Made by a program: the position numbers and the translations under genes. DNA of 64,000 nt from Anodontia alba (Eukaryota; Mollusca; Bivalvia; Lucinida; Lucinidae), in assembly GCA_964016985.1 (NCBI GenBank), contig OZ024828.1, positions 303,001 through 367,000 on the forward strand. Reading direction: 5' to 3'. Positions 54,256 through 62,789 of this stretch are shown here, piece after piece. How positions within the stretch are numbered: the stretch's first letter is position 1; the number at the start of each line of letters is the position of its first letter. A model generated the notes under the pieces. The model had not been told where the DNA came from and made no database searches. It saw only the letters and a program-made list of their open reading frames with translations.

Positions 54256-54575
54256 GGACAGGGGTGTCGAAGGTGTCGTGTATCTTACGTCATCGGGGCG
54301 TCCAGTTGATATTGGCTTACAGTTGGTGATGGCCTGCTATCCTTGTAGCAGGTAAGGGTAGAGGGGGAATGTTTTTATTTATTTATTCTATTTCTTCACT
54401 TTTATTCCTTTTCCTCTTCCTTCCCTGTCCCTTTCTCTAATCTCCTCTACTATCTCTTCTATCTCATTTCTCCCTTTCTCTGGGAGACGACATAAAATGA
54501 CCCACAAGAATTGAAGTGTCATTCTACCCCAACACAATAAATCAAGCAAATCCAAAATCCATAAAATACACTAAA
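54256..54575 (+). repeat. S-rep, 3' part
   Basis: GTCGTGTATCTTACGTCATCGG, TGATATTGGCTTACAGTTGG, GTAGCAGGTAAGGGTAGAGG, a long pyrimidine tract (54370-54480), then CTCTGGGAGACGACATAAAATG. The same order occurs at 60005-60160 plus 60830-61052. Confidence 0.65.
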
Positions 54576-54577
54576 TG

Positions 54578-54850
54578 GAAAGAAGTACAAACAAGAAAAA
54601 ACAACGCCGTAGTTAACAAGTAGAAAGAAGTACAAACAAGAAAAAACAACGCCGTAGTTAACAAGTAGAAAGAAGTACAAAGAAGAAAAAACAACGCCGT
54701 AGTTAACAAGTAGAAAGAAGTACAAACAAGAAAAAACAACGCCGTAGTTAACAAGTAGAAAGAAATACAAACAAGAAAAAATAACGCCGTAGTTAACAAG
54801 TAGAAAGAAGTACAAACAAGAAAAAACAACGCCGTAGTTAACAAGTAGAA
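54578..54850. repeat. 45-bp minisatellite, 6 units, derived from A-rep
   Basis: Six units GAAAGAAGTACAAACAAGAA, AAAACAACGCCGTAGTTAAC, AAGTA. The unit corresponds to the A-rep segment between two GAAAG motifs (GAAAGAAGCACGTACTTAAAG..AACACT/GAAAG in 15160-15640), so the array grew inside the element. Minus-strand frames of 98 and 133 codons here are repeat read-through. Confidence 0.9.
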
Positions 54851-54889
54851 AGCCAAAAGGACAGTTTTTTTCTCACAAAATGGCCAAAC

Positions 54890-55167
54890 CATTACGAAAA
54901 CATGCCTATTCAAATATATTGAAAATTTTATCTCCAAAAACACAGAAAATTTTCAGATAAAAATCTCCGATATTTTTCTTATTTCTGCTCAAACATAGAT
55001 TGTGGGTACTCGTTAGAACCGCCTCGGCGAGGCGGTTCTAACGAGTACCCACAATCTATGTTTTGAGCAGAAATAAGAAAAATAATGTATACCCCTGTAA
55101 ACCCCAGTTTTACTATACAAAAGTGGGGTTTAGGGGATCAAAATTATATAGACATGTTTACGTGCTG
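54890..55167 (+). mobile_element. PalB element (copy g), inserted in A-rep
   Basis: Starts CATTACGAAAACATGCCTATT and ends GACATGTTTACGTGCTG. The core hairpin GTACTCGTTAGAACCGCCTC / GAGGCGGTTCTAACGAGTAC is perfect. The flanks GGCCAAAC and CGGCTAT rejoin to the A-rep sequence GGCCAAACGGCT seen at 60411. Confidence 0.9.
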
Positions 55168-55320
55168 CGGCTATAAAAAAAATAAATAAATAAATTAAAA
55201 AAATAAACATGCAACCAGTATATAAATATATAAATGCGAAGACAAACAATGAAAATAATAAGTTACAAATAGAAGCAACACTTTACTGTGGACTTAAATC
55301 ATTTTTACTGGTCTATTCAT
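55168..55320 (+). repeat. A-rep remainder
   Basis: CGGCTAT with AAAT-rich filling (55177-55206), ACATGCAACCAG, GCGAAGACAAACAATG and GACTTAAATCATTTTTACTGG keep the A-rep order beyond PalB. It ends just before the stop codon of the C4-like gene, so the element may supply the gene's 3' UTR. Confidence 0.5.
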
Positions 55321-55328
55321 TGTAATTG

Positions 55329-55885
55329 TTATTTTGAACACACGGCACAAGCAATTTCTCGACCTTCAACATAAGGCGGGCATGGCAGGGATCCACACTT
55401 AGCTTCTACTAGGTATAAAATACTTTGATCGTCATTATTATTCCCACGTGGCACTGCTTCTGGTGCCTGGTCAAGGCACTCATACTTCTTATTAAAAGAG
55501 TGGAGGTAGTATGCTGACACAAGGTAACCTGTGTATTGCAACGCCCAGCCGGGAAAACATGTCGCCCGTCCGGGAAACATATGGGTAACCGAAAATCGTG
55601 TTTGACATACAGCGCACGGCAAATCATTATCATTGACTTGACGACTAAACATGCTTATAGAAACTGCCTCAGGCTGTATGTCGATTTCTGTACCATAGAT
55701 GAAGCTTCTGTGCCTGTTTGCGGAGTCATCATAGTTACCCCAAGTTGGGTTTTCTGGAAGACAAATGTAGTTGGCGCCACCTGCCTGATTGAAGCGACTC
55801 CCAGCTATGTAACCTCTGTAAATGAGTTCAGATCCGTTCCCAGAGCACTGTGTCCTTCCCCACTGAACATATATGGAGCTTGTTT
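55329..55885 (-). CDS. Exon 2 of the C4-like gene (terminal exon)
   Basis: Encodes residues 76 (second and third codon bases) to 260 and the TAA stop (55331-55329). The acceptor AG is at 55887-55886, preceded by a run of T. The whole Cys-rich domain is in this single exon with no frame damage, which argues for a functional gene in a region where all retroelement frames are broken. No AATAAA was found on the minus strand within 120 bp downstream. Confidence 0.85.
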
Positions 55886-58800
55886 CTGAATGACAAAAAA
55901 CAATCTTTACCACTTTCTGGGCTAATTCAGCAGACGACAAATTAAGAAAATCTCGCTTAATTATCTACATATTTATATCTGGAGTAACGGAAAAAAATTC
56001 TCTTCGACACAAAGATGGGTTCGAATCATCCAATGGAGTTGTTGGGTGGGGCGTAGGTGTCGTGTATCTTGCGTCACTGGGGCGTCCAACTGATATTGGC
56101 TTACAGTTGGACACCCAGCAAGCAGGGAATTTCTTATTTTTCCCGAAAAACAGGATTTGACATTTCATGCAAATTGTCTCCACAGACAATTTGCATGAAA
56201 TGTCAAATCCTGTTTTCCCGGAAAAATAAGAAAAATATTTCAAAATGTCGTCTGCTGAAAGAATGTCTAGTATGCAGAGCGTTAATCAGTTGAGCAGAGC
56301 ATGATAAAACCTACAAGAAGACCTGTGCGACCAGCGTAGAGTCAATCACCCTGCGCATCAAGCCAGTCTTCGACTGTTAATCTTTTGTATAGCCCAGAGG
56401 CTATAGAAGGCTCATGCGAACAATGAAGACTGTGATCAAACCACTTTGCACAGGATGATCTGATTCCTAGCCATTCACACAGGTTATCTTGTAAAATTTA
56501 TATCATGCATTGACTCAAATAATTTAACAAACAATACAGTAATAAGAACAAGTAATGAACGACCATGTATATCCAATTTTAAACGCAGACAAGTGAGACT
56601 TAAAAAAGTATACGATGCATGTATTCTCTATTATGCGGTTCATTATTAACGAGCACTCACAATCAATGATACAAAAATTATAAGAAAGAGATTAAACATT
56701 TTCATGTGAAGTATCCAACCTTTAGAGCCATGAAAGACTGCAGCTGTGTACCATGGTTCTGTTATTGTGTATTTTATATCATTTCCTTTAGGAGAATGGA
56801 CACACATTCAGGGGTGCAGCTCTTTCGAAAGCATTTTCATCTCCCATGCCAGATTGGGCTGCATAGTGCTTCCGCGCAGAGCTGAAACCAACCGAAGATG
56901 AATACTTATAAACAACTCAGAAAGTCTATGCCTGCCCAGGCAAAGTGGAGCGAATCGGGCCGTCCTTTCATATAAACCCTAACGGTTTGTTTGAGCGGTA
57001 GAACTTGAGATGCCATTTCATCTCAATGTCGGGTACAAGTCCCACAATACAATGGAAGCAACGTCTCCAAAATGGCCTAAATAGTGTTGACGGGGACGTA
57101 AAATCTCAACGCAAACAAACCTCCCATGCCAGTAAAAGTCTACTTCTAAAGAAAAGAGTTTGCACCTGAGGAGCAAATTCTGAGAAGCAAAGTCTGTCCT
57201 TAAAGGGTATACCACCACCACCTCCACCACCACTACCACCACCACCCTTTTTGGGTCGAATGTTTGTCAGTCGACCCAAAGTAACCTAGCACAGAAGCTC
57301 TTCAGTGCTTATGTCCACGTGACTATCACTGATTTGTAGGAAATCCAGATAACAGTTATTTATAGAAAATAAACGCATATTCTTGCTGTTGGTGTGTAAA
57401 GAAAGCATATTGTAAAACATTGACTCGGCGCATGTGCTGGGACATAAGCAAACAATTTAGACCCAGATAGGACGACGCAATCCGCGGCAGCTAATCAGGG
57501 TCAAAACTATTTGCTTAAACTACGGGAATTTAAGGGTTAAACAAAACAACCCAGTTCTGCGTTCAGGACCACTTCCCTAGCTCAGAAACAATCGACCCAA
57601 CAGTGCTATCAGTATTTTGATTACAGCGGTTGATGGTATGCGAAAGGGAACTGGAAATTTCGAACGTTGTCTCCACAGTAAATGGGAAAGAAGTGCAAAA
57701 CGTATCCGTTCCCCTTATAGTGCGGGGTCCCATTTGACAATCCCTATGTAAAATCATGGTACGCAGTGTATAAGAGCAGAATTTTAATAAAAATGATTAA
57801 ATTATAGGCTATAGTTTAAGAATGCACATTGCCAAACAGAAATGAAGGCAATGATCAGGAATCGATACAATTACAGACTGAATCAGCGGAAGTGACGTGT
57901 GAGGCTGCACCAAAGTATGACGCCACAAATCTCAAAATTAATACATTTCGCTTAGAAAACTTCATTTCAACTTAATTTTCTCAGAAAGTTTAAGATATTA
58001 TCAAACTACGATAATACATTTTAGAATCTATTTCGTGGGGATAATTTATCAGCTAAGAAAAAAATCAATACGCATATCTACAGTGGATCATAATAGTGCA
58101 TTTGCAACGGGTTTATTCGAGTTTAAACGTTTACTTTTTTACATCCAAAAATTAAAACCGTCAAACAATATACATGGGCAAGTCTAATGGTGACAGAAAT
58201 TCCGAAAACAGCGTAATCTAGTGTCATCTGAAAGTGATAAAAGTACTAATCTGAGTCTTGCATTATGAAGTTAACAAAAGAATAGTTTGTTTTGGTTTTA
58301 AATAAGGTTGTTCTTCCTAATAAACAGATAAGACAATGTTTAGTCGGTCAGTTAGCAACAACGAGCATGTTTGGGCAACCTCTGACCTTCTAAACAGATA
58401 CCCAGGTACCAAGTGAGCGCACCGGACAGTTCTAGACAATTACGATTGGAATTTACAGCGGCAGTCTACAAAAAGTCAGTAGTCATGCCAAGCCTTTAAA
58501 AGATACGGAATTATAAAAAAAGAGATATGATAGCTGAGAAATAAAAGAATAGTTACAAATATATCTCTCTCATATCATGCAAGCACAACAGAAATTTGTC
58601 TTAATATCAGCGAAAATAGCAAGGCCCTCAGGTGCTGCAAGCTACCCAGCTGCATCTCCTGACCCAAACTCTCGTGACAAACGTATGATTTTTAATTGAA
58701 TCACATAATGGTATCCGTGAAAACACGTAGAATGTGATAAGTGCATGTCCAGCTTACTTGCGTTTTTTACAAGTTTTGTTTTTTGAATTCCAGTTGAATG

Positions 58801-61017
58801 AGCAAATAAAAAAATAGCTTGATTAAGGCATGGAAAATACCTTCATAGCATGCTTATGGGAAGGTAATCCAACAGACTGGCTTGAACTTTTCAATGTAAC
58901 TTATATTGACACTGGTCAAGACACTATCTACGACATCTATAATATGGTATATATTAAATATTACTCAATTTATATATACTGGATAAAAATAAGGATATGT
59001 TAACGCATGCAATACGTCATACAATCGAGAAACATCAATCAAGGTTTCATATTTACCATGTATAATATCGGCATATTCGACGAGCAAAAATTGAGTCAAA
59101 CAAATTGTCAAAATCAGGGATTTTTCTTATTATTGCCCTTGCTTCCTTATGCCGCATTTTCAGAATTGACAACATGGCATAATGTATAAAGCAGACACAG
59201 TTGCTAGTATACACTGAGTACTACGTGACCATTTCCAGTTAGGATTGGACTATTAAAGATTATAGATACACCTGACATATCTTTTCAATTTTTACAAAGG
59301 CCTTACAGTATGTACACCTAGAATTTTAGCCCCTTTGTAAGGGCGGTCTACGCATAAAGGAGATAATTTGTTTATTTGGAGCAAATCCTTCCCTTAAGGA
59401 ACAGGTACCTATTGATAAAGGTGATACTGTTAGGGAAACCTGTCCACGCAGGTACAGAGGGCCTTCGTTATACCGACAGTATTTGTTGCCTTATTTTTTT
59501 AGCTTTTTTATTATAAAAACCTTGTCGTTATAAAGAATCCAAATAAGGAGAGGTAAAATAGGTATTAAAGTGCTTTTCCCATAAGTTTCTTTAAGAAACA
59601 AATATTGTGGACATTTGTTAGAATCGCTTCGCCGAGGCGATGCTAACAAATATCCACAACATTTGTTTTTGGGAGTAACAAATACAATATTCGTGAATAT
59701 CCCAGTTAGCCTAGCCCCACCCATCAAATGTCGGTATAAAGAGGGTTGACTGTAATATAGTCGAACCGAACACCTTTTGGACCATCAAAAATTATTCGAG
59801 ATAAAGGTAGATCGATTCTCTGAGAGTAAATCATAGCGCCAGGTTAAGCGGCATAGTGAGGAACATTTTTGGGATATCTTTTCAATATCCTATCAAGTAA
59901 AGGCATGCCGTGTGTACTAACTAAAGCCGCCTCATCGAGACAATTCTGCTGTGTACACACAACATACATTTTTAAGATAACAAGAAAATCTCCCTAAATT
60001 ATCTAAAACATATTTATATCAGGAGTAACGGAAAAAAAATTCTCTTTGACACAAAGATGGGTTCGATTCATCCAATGGAGTTGTTGGGTGTGGCGTAGAT
60101 GTCGTGTATCTTGCGTCACTGGGGCGTCCAACAGATATTGGCTTAATTTGGGCACCCAGCAAGCAGAGAATGTCGGGCCAAAGTCGCGTCGAAAGCGACT
60201 CGACGTGTCATCGTCGTATCGACGTCCGCCCGCTGTTTTCTGCTGGCTGGGCAAGACAGAAGTGAAGGCAATGATCAGAAACCGATACAATCACCTCACA
60301 CTTCCCATCCAAGACACCAAAGGGAAAGAAACACCAACATAAAACAGCTTCATCATAATGAAAAATTCACAAGCGGAAAACCAAAAGGATGGTTACTCTC
60401 CCACAAAATGGCCAAACGGCTTTCCAAAATAAAAATATATTAGCAATACGTACATGTAAAGACGAACTATAACAACAACAGAAGAACCGCCTTGAAACGG
60501 TCAGTAAAATGTTTTTTTACTGGGGGATGGGGCGCGGGGTTAGTGATGGGAGGGGGAGGGGCTTAAATCGATTTTATGTGGCCTCAATTCTCGCCCCTGG
60601 TTCTGTCTTGGTTTAGATAAATAATTTGTTCACTCTGTATGAAGGATTTCTAACTCATCTATGCAACATCTCTATGAGCAGATAATTTTTTTATCAAACG
60701 AATACAGAGATGAAACAACGATGAGGACTCGACAGCATGAAATAAATGAAATGCTGGAGGAAAAGAAAACCAACAGTTGGACTCAACCAGATACTGAGCA
60801 TCAGGCACCAACCGACAGAACTTGAAAATGTTAATGGCCTTCTGGCCTTGCAGCAGGTAAGGATAGAGAAGTGTTGGTCATTTCTTCTGTTTCTACATTT
60901 CCATTCACTTCATCTTTCTCCTTTGTCCCTTATCTTTCATCTTCTTTCTATCCCTTTTCTTCCTTTCTCTGGGAGACGACACAAAACGACCCATAAGGGT
61001 TTACAAGGTTTAAGGGG

Positions 61018-61054
<37 letters not shown>

Positions 61055-61857
61055 CAGGAAGAAAAAAAGACAGTCAATCTAATCATCCAAGGTGAACGAG
61101 CCATCAGTACTTGAGACATGGAAGTTTCAGTAATTACAGATAAAAAGAAATACATAAATCTTAAGAAAATTGACTCATGTCACAAGAAAACCAATGATAT
61201 AACCTGTTCGGTCAGCGAATGCTCAGATCAGCCTGCGCATCCGGTCAGTCTCAAAAGAGCCATTGCTGGCCACGTGAGGTTAGTAGGTACTCTAGGCTTT
61301 ACAGAACATTGATGTCTCCTGCTACGTTTTAATGACCAATAGAATCTTTAGACAAGTCCATTGCCTTATAAGGGCCCCGGATTTTTTTAATTTAATTAAT
61401 GTTTTGAAAAAAAAAGATAAAAAACCTTCCGTACTTAAAGCAAACAGTTGAAACGCGGCCTCTGATCTAGGTATTCACTGCTTGTTTATGCCAAATTTTG
61501 CGACAGTAGGCTTCTATAGTTTGTGTATAAAGGACAGACAAAAACTTTGCTCCTTGACATCTAACAGCAACCACAACATAATCATCAACAACAACAACAA
61601 CGTTTCATGCATGTTTCATGCAGTTTCTTACGTTTTCGTTCCAGTTCTGTCTTCAATTTTGCCATTTCTTCTTGAAGCTGAGAGTATTTCTCATTCATAT
61701 CGCTTATCACCGTTTCCATTTTATGATCTACTTTTATCACTTTCTCAAGCACCTTCTCTTCGAAGTCAAACTTTGAACATTTCGGTTCCACGCCAACAGT
61801 ATGCGCATGGCATCTTATAAGACACAACAATATAACGGCTGTCAAAATCCTACCCAT
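55329..61857 (-). CDS. Secreted coiled-coil protein with short-chain collagen C4-like domain (two exons)
   Basis: The only well-supported gene. CDS = 61857-61632 joined to 55885-55329, giving 260 residues. Residues 1-18 form a signal peptide (hydrophobic 'ILTAVILLCLI' core); about 28-75 is a charged coiled coil ('KVLEKVIKVDHKMETVISDM', 'LQEEMAKLKTELERK'); 77-260 is the Cys-rich domain with 10 Cys (89, 117, 166, 169, 185, 212, 239, 244, 255, 258). Signature stretches are 'YVQWGRTQC', 'CLPENPTWG', 'DNDLPCAVC', 'CGSLPCPPYVEGREI' and the final 'CAVCSK'. By recollection this C-terminal domain is shared with bivalve proteins annotated short-chain collagen C4-like. No Gly-X-Y repeats are present, so the coiled coil probably does the oligomerising. 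One N-glycosylation site (N92). The protein is presumably extracellular; its molecular role is unknown. The ATG has A at -3 and G at +4. Splice sites are GTAAGA and TTTTTTGTCATTCAG, and both junctions are phase 1. A further small exon inside the intron cannot be excluded. Confidence 0.8.
55903..56283. mobile_element. PalA element split by S-rep, abutting a splice acceptor
   Basis: Left arm CACTTTCTGGGCTAATTCAG, CAGACGACAAATTA (55911-55944). It is interrupted at 55945-56127. Then CTTATTTTTCCCGAAAAACAGG, TTTCATGCAAATTGTCTCCA / TTTGCATGAAATGTCAAATC, and right arm AAATGTCGTCTGCTGAAAGA..AGCGTTAA. The inner arms are almost perfect, so the element is fairly young. Confidence 0.85.
55945..56127 (+). 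repeat. S-rep with tRNA-like B box, inside PalA
   Basis: Contains ATATTTATATCTGGAGTAACGG, GATGGGTTCGAATCATCCAAT (B-box-like GGTTCGAATC at 56019-56028), GTCGTGTATCTTGCGTCACTGG, TGATATTGGCTTACAGTTGG. It is preceded by AAGAAAATCTCGCTTAATTA, a piece of PalF that also precedes the S-rep at 60005. Possibly a tRNA-derived SINE. Confidence 0.55.
56291..56518. mobile_element. PalD MITE
   Basis: Ends TGAGCAGAGCATGATAAAAC and TATCATGCATTGACTCA. Internal ACCAGCGTAGAGTCAATCACC and AATGAAGACTGTGATCAAACC. Strongly diverged. Confidence 0.65.
56519..57190. other. Unassigned intronic DNA
   Basis: 57115-57190 resembles PalE (AGTCTACTTCTAAAGAAAAGAG / GGAGCAAATTCTG). Nothing else was recognised. Confidence 0.4.
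57191..57248. repeat. (CCA)n-rich tract
   Basis: CACCACCACCTCCACCACCA and CTACCACCACCACCC in a row. Confidence 0.9.
57249..59284. other. Unassigned intronic DNA
   Basis: 57430-57535 is a PalG-type hairpin (AACAATTTAGACCCAGATAGG / GGGTCAAAACTATTTGC). 57838-57880 is the A-rep start (ATGAAGGCAATGATCAGGAAT). No domain was recognised in the frames at 57563-57757 or 59007-59189. Confidence 0.45.
59285..59460. mobile_element. PalE palindrome, diverged
   Basis: TTTTTACAAAGGCCTTACAG, CCCCTTTGTAAGGGCGGTC and CATAAAGGAGATAATTTG / GGAGCAAATCCTTCCCTTAAG. Confidence 0.5.
59467..59745. mobile_element. MITE with TTATACCGACA ends carrying the shared hairpin core
   Basis: Inverted ends CTTCGTTATACCGACAGTAT and ATGTCGGTATAAAGAGG. 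Internal CTTGTCGTTATAAAGAATCC. The core at 59605-59660 is TTGTTAGAATCGCTTCGCCG / GGCGATGCTAACAAATATCC, a PalB-like hairpin in an element with different ends. Confidence 0.65.
59757..60004. mobile_element. PalF MITE with hairpin core, 3' truncated
   Basis: Left TAGTCGAACCGAACACCTTT, GGACCATCAAAAATTATTCG, GAGTAAATCATAGCGCCAGG match 9326-9692. The core at 59915-59965 is GTGTACTAACTAAAGCCGCC / GACAATTCTGCTGTGTACAC. It stops after AAGAAAATCTCCCTAAATTA, where S-rep begins. Confidence 0.65.
60005..60160 (+). repeat. S-rep with tRNA-like B box
   Basis: ATATTTATATCAGGAGTAACGG, GATGGGTTCGATTCATCCAA, GTCGTGTATCTTGCGTCACTGG, TTGGGCACCCAGC. About 90% alike to 55960-56115 by eye. Confidence 0.6.
60160..60252. 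mobile_element. Small palindromic element with CCCAGCAAGCAGA ends
   Basis: CCCAGCAAGCAGA and TCTGCTGGCTGGG are inverted (one mismatch). The inside is ACGTCG-rich (AGTCGCGTCGAAAGCGACTCG, TCGTATCGACGTCC). Confidence 0.6.
60256..60740 (+). repeat. A-rep, near full length
   Basis: From GTGAAGGCAATGATCAGAAAC through CACCAAAGGGAAAGAAAC, CACAAAATGGCCAAACGGCT, ACCGCCTTGAAACGGTCAGT, a G-rich run (60517-60562), CTTAAATCGATTTTATGTGG to GATGAGGACTCGACAGCATG. Confidence 0.78.
60830..61052 (+). repeat. S-rep 3' part with poly(A) tail
   Basis: AATGGCCTTCTGGCCTTGCAG, CAGGTAAGGATAGAG, pyrimidine tract (60875-60970), CTCTGGGAGACGACACAAAACG, then a 30-bp A-run at 61023-61052. The poly(A) end indicates retroposition in the plus direction. 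Confidence 0.65.
61171..61330. mobile_element. PalD, left half
   Basis: TTGACTCATGTCACAAGAAAAC, GGTCAGCGAATGCTCAGATC, AGCCTGCGCATCCGGTCAGTC. The second half is lost. Confidence 0.6.
61331..61631. other. Unassigned intronic DNA
   Basis: 61440-61490 holds a PalG scrap (GCGGCCTCTGATCTAGGTATTC..CTGCTTG). AACAACAACAACAAC at 61587-61601 lies just inside the intron. Confidence 0.4.
61632..61857 (-). CDS. Exon 1 of the C4-like gene
   Basis: Encodes residues 1-75 plus one base of codon 76 (signal peptide and coiled coil). The donor is AAAAC/GTAAGA at 61632/61631. The frame continues past the donor for 15 more codons as chance read-through ('KKLHETCMKRCCCC'), which ends in a CAA/GTT repeat and is not considered coding. 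Confidence 0.78.
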
Positions 61858-61907
61858 TCTAGTTCTTGGGCTGATATACTGAAATTCTACATCACCACAT
61901 TAACTTG

Positions 61908-62015
61908 CCCAGTCAGCATTCTTTATAAATCTATAGCGGGCCGTTATCGGCCCGTCAGGGTAGCTGACGGTCCGATAACGGTCCGCTGTAGATTTAGAAA
62001 GAATGCTAGCTGGGA
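61908..62015. mobile_element. PalC hairpin element (copy 2), 5' flank of the C4-like gene
   Basis: 108-bp inverted repeat. CCCAGTCAGCATTCT and AGAATGCTAGCTGGG form the outer arms. The stem is GCGGGCCGTTATCGGCCCGT / ACGGTCCGATAACGGTCCGC, again with the GGGTAG loop. It begins 51 bp upstream of the ATG on the minus strand, so it lies in the 5' UTR or promoter. Confidence 0.85.
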
Positions 62016-62178
62016 AGTCCATGTAATAAACACCCTTGTTAACCCAACTTTTATACAGACGAGTGACAAGTTACCAGGGTAAACGCAATTTTACATACTT
62101 TGCTCAAAAACATAGATTGTGGGTATTTTTTGGAACCGCCTCAATGAGGTAGTTCTATCAAGCACACACAATATATAT
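62016..62178. repeat. Shared hairpin core, diverged (62100-62178)
   Basis: CTCAAAAACATAGATTGTGG, GGTATTTTTTGGAACCGCC / GAGGTAGTTCTATCAAGCAC, then ACACAATATAT. It has the PalB inner arms but no outer parts. Confidence 0.6.
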
Positions 62179-62789
62179 AAAATAAAGCATAATCTCACAT
62201 AGTTGTATTATCCTATTGAAACCTGTAAATTTTCTCTGAGAAAACAGCTTACACTAAATGTGGTTTTGCCAATTATGAAATATAAAGATTAAATTGCTTC
62301 CAAACTGCTGCCAGATGTTTAATGCCTTTATATCAGTTAAGAAAATGTCCGGTTTCGCTTTTTTGTATGATTTGATAATAAATCATAGAATAAACTGTTA
62401 TGCTTACAAACCCACGCAAGGAATAATCATCTTTCTGTGCTCCTGTTTATAGCACAGCTGTATGGGATTACCTATCAGCTGATCCACTGGGGGTAAAAAG
62501 TGTAAACAAAGCACTGATAAGCTCGTAGAGGCTTTTGTATCAAAATGAATGAGTTGATTATATAAATATAAACTGAGGTCCAAACATTATTGTAACTGTT
62601 GTATATCTTTGCTTATATTCTTTTATTATCAATTATTGCTGTGATCAGCTTGAGATAATGGCATAACAAATGACTCTACCAGATTATCCAAATTCATAAA
62701 TTAACCCTTAAAACTCCAAGAAAACCTGCATCTGAAAATGTCGTCTATTTATGTCGTCTGCTGAATATGCTTGCAAACTTTTCAAACCT
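62179..62789. other. Unassigned
   Basis: 62740-62768 has a PalA arm (TTTATGTCGTCTGCTGAATAT). No gene recognised. Confidence 0.4.

Larger units (their letters stand above)
54189..54889 (+). repeat. A-rep copy interrupted by S-rep and an internal 45-bp array
   Basis: The A-rep start ATGAAGGCAATGATTAGGAAT..CCATCCAAGACA (54194-54252) is broken by S-rep (54256-54575). It resumes as the 45-bp array and continues GAAAGCCAAAAGGACAG..CACAAAATGGCCAAAC to 54889, where PalB is inserted. The rest follows at 55168. Confidence 0.7.
55886..61631 (-). other. Intron of the C4-like gene (5746 bp)
   Basis: GT...AG intron packed with PalA, S-rep, PalD, PalE, PalF and A-rep elements. The PalA end lies about 17 bp from the acceptor. 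No convincing additional exon was seen inside. Confidence 0.7.

Noticed and set aside
54542..54943. 133- and 98-codon hydrophobic repeat frames on the minus strand
   Set aside because: They are two frames of the 45-bp array that arose inside A-rep. The frames run into PalB sequence and have no plausible start or homologue.
55409..55889. Overlapping frames in and antisense to exon 2 (74 and 117 codons)
   Set aside because: They are shadows of exon 2 and lack any recognisable motif.
55329..55940. 203-codon single-exon version of the C4-like protein
   Set aside because: Its first codon is TTG, and the first 18 residues come from the PalA arm. A good acceptor at 55886 and the matching exon 1 explain the gene better.
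56014..56032. tRNA gene suggested by GGGTTCGAATCATCC
   Set aside because: There is no acceptor stem or anticodon arm that would fold. At most it is a tRNA-derived SINE promoter.
57563..57757. 64-codon minus-strand frame with Thr/Ser-rich peptide
   Set aside because: No recognisable family, no convincing splice context, and the length is expected by chance.
61585..61631. Extension of exon 1 into 'KKLHETCMKRCCCC'
   Set aside because: It lies beyond a strong GTAAGA donor and runs into an AAC/GTT simple repeat. Splicing at 61632 fits the phase of exon 2.
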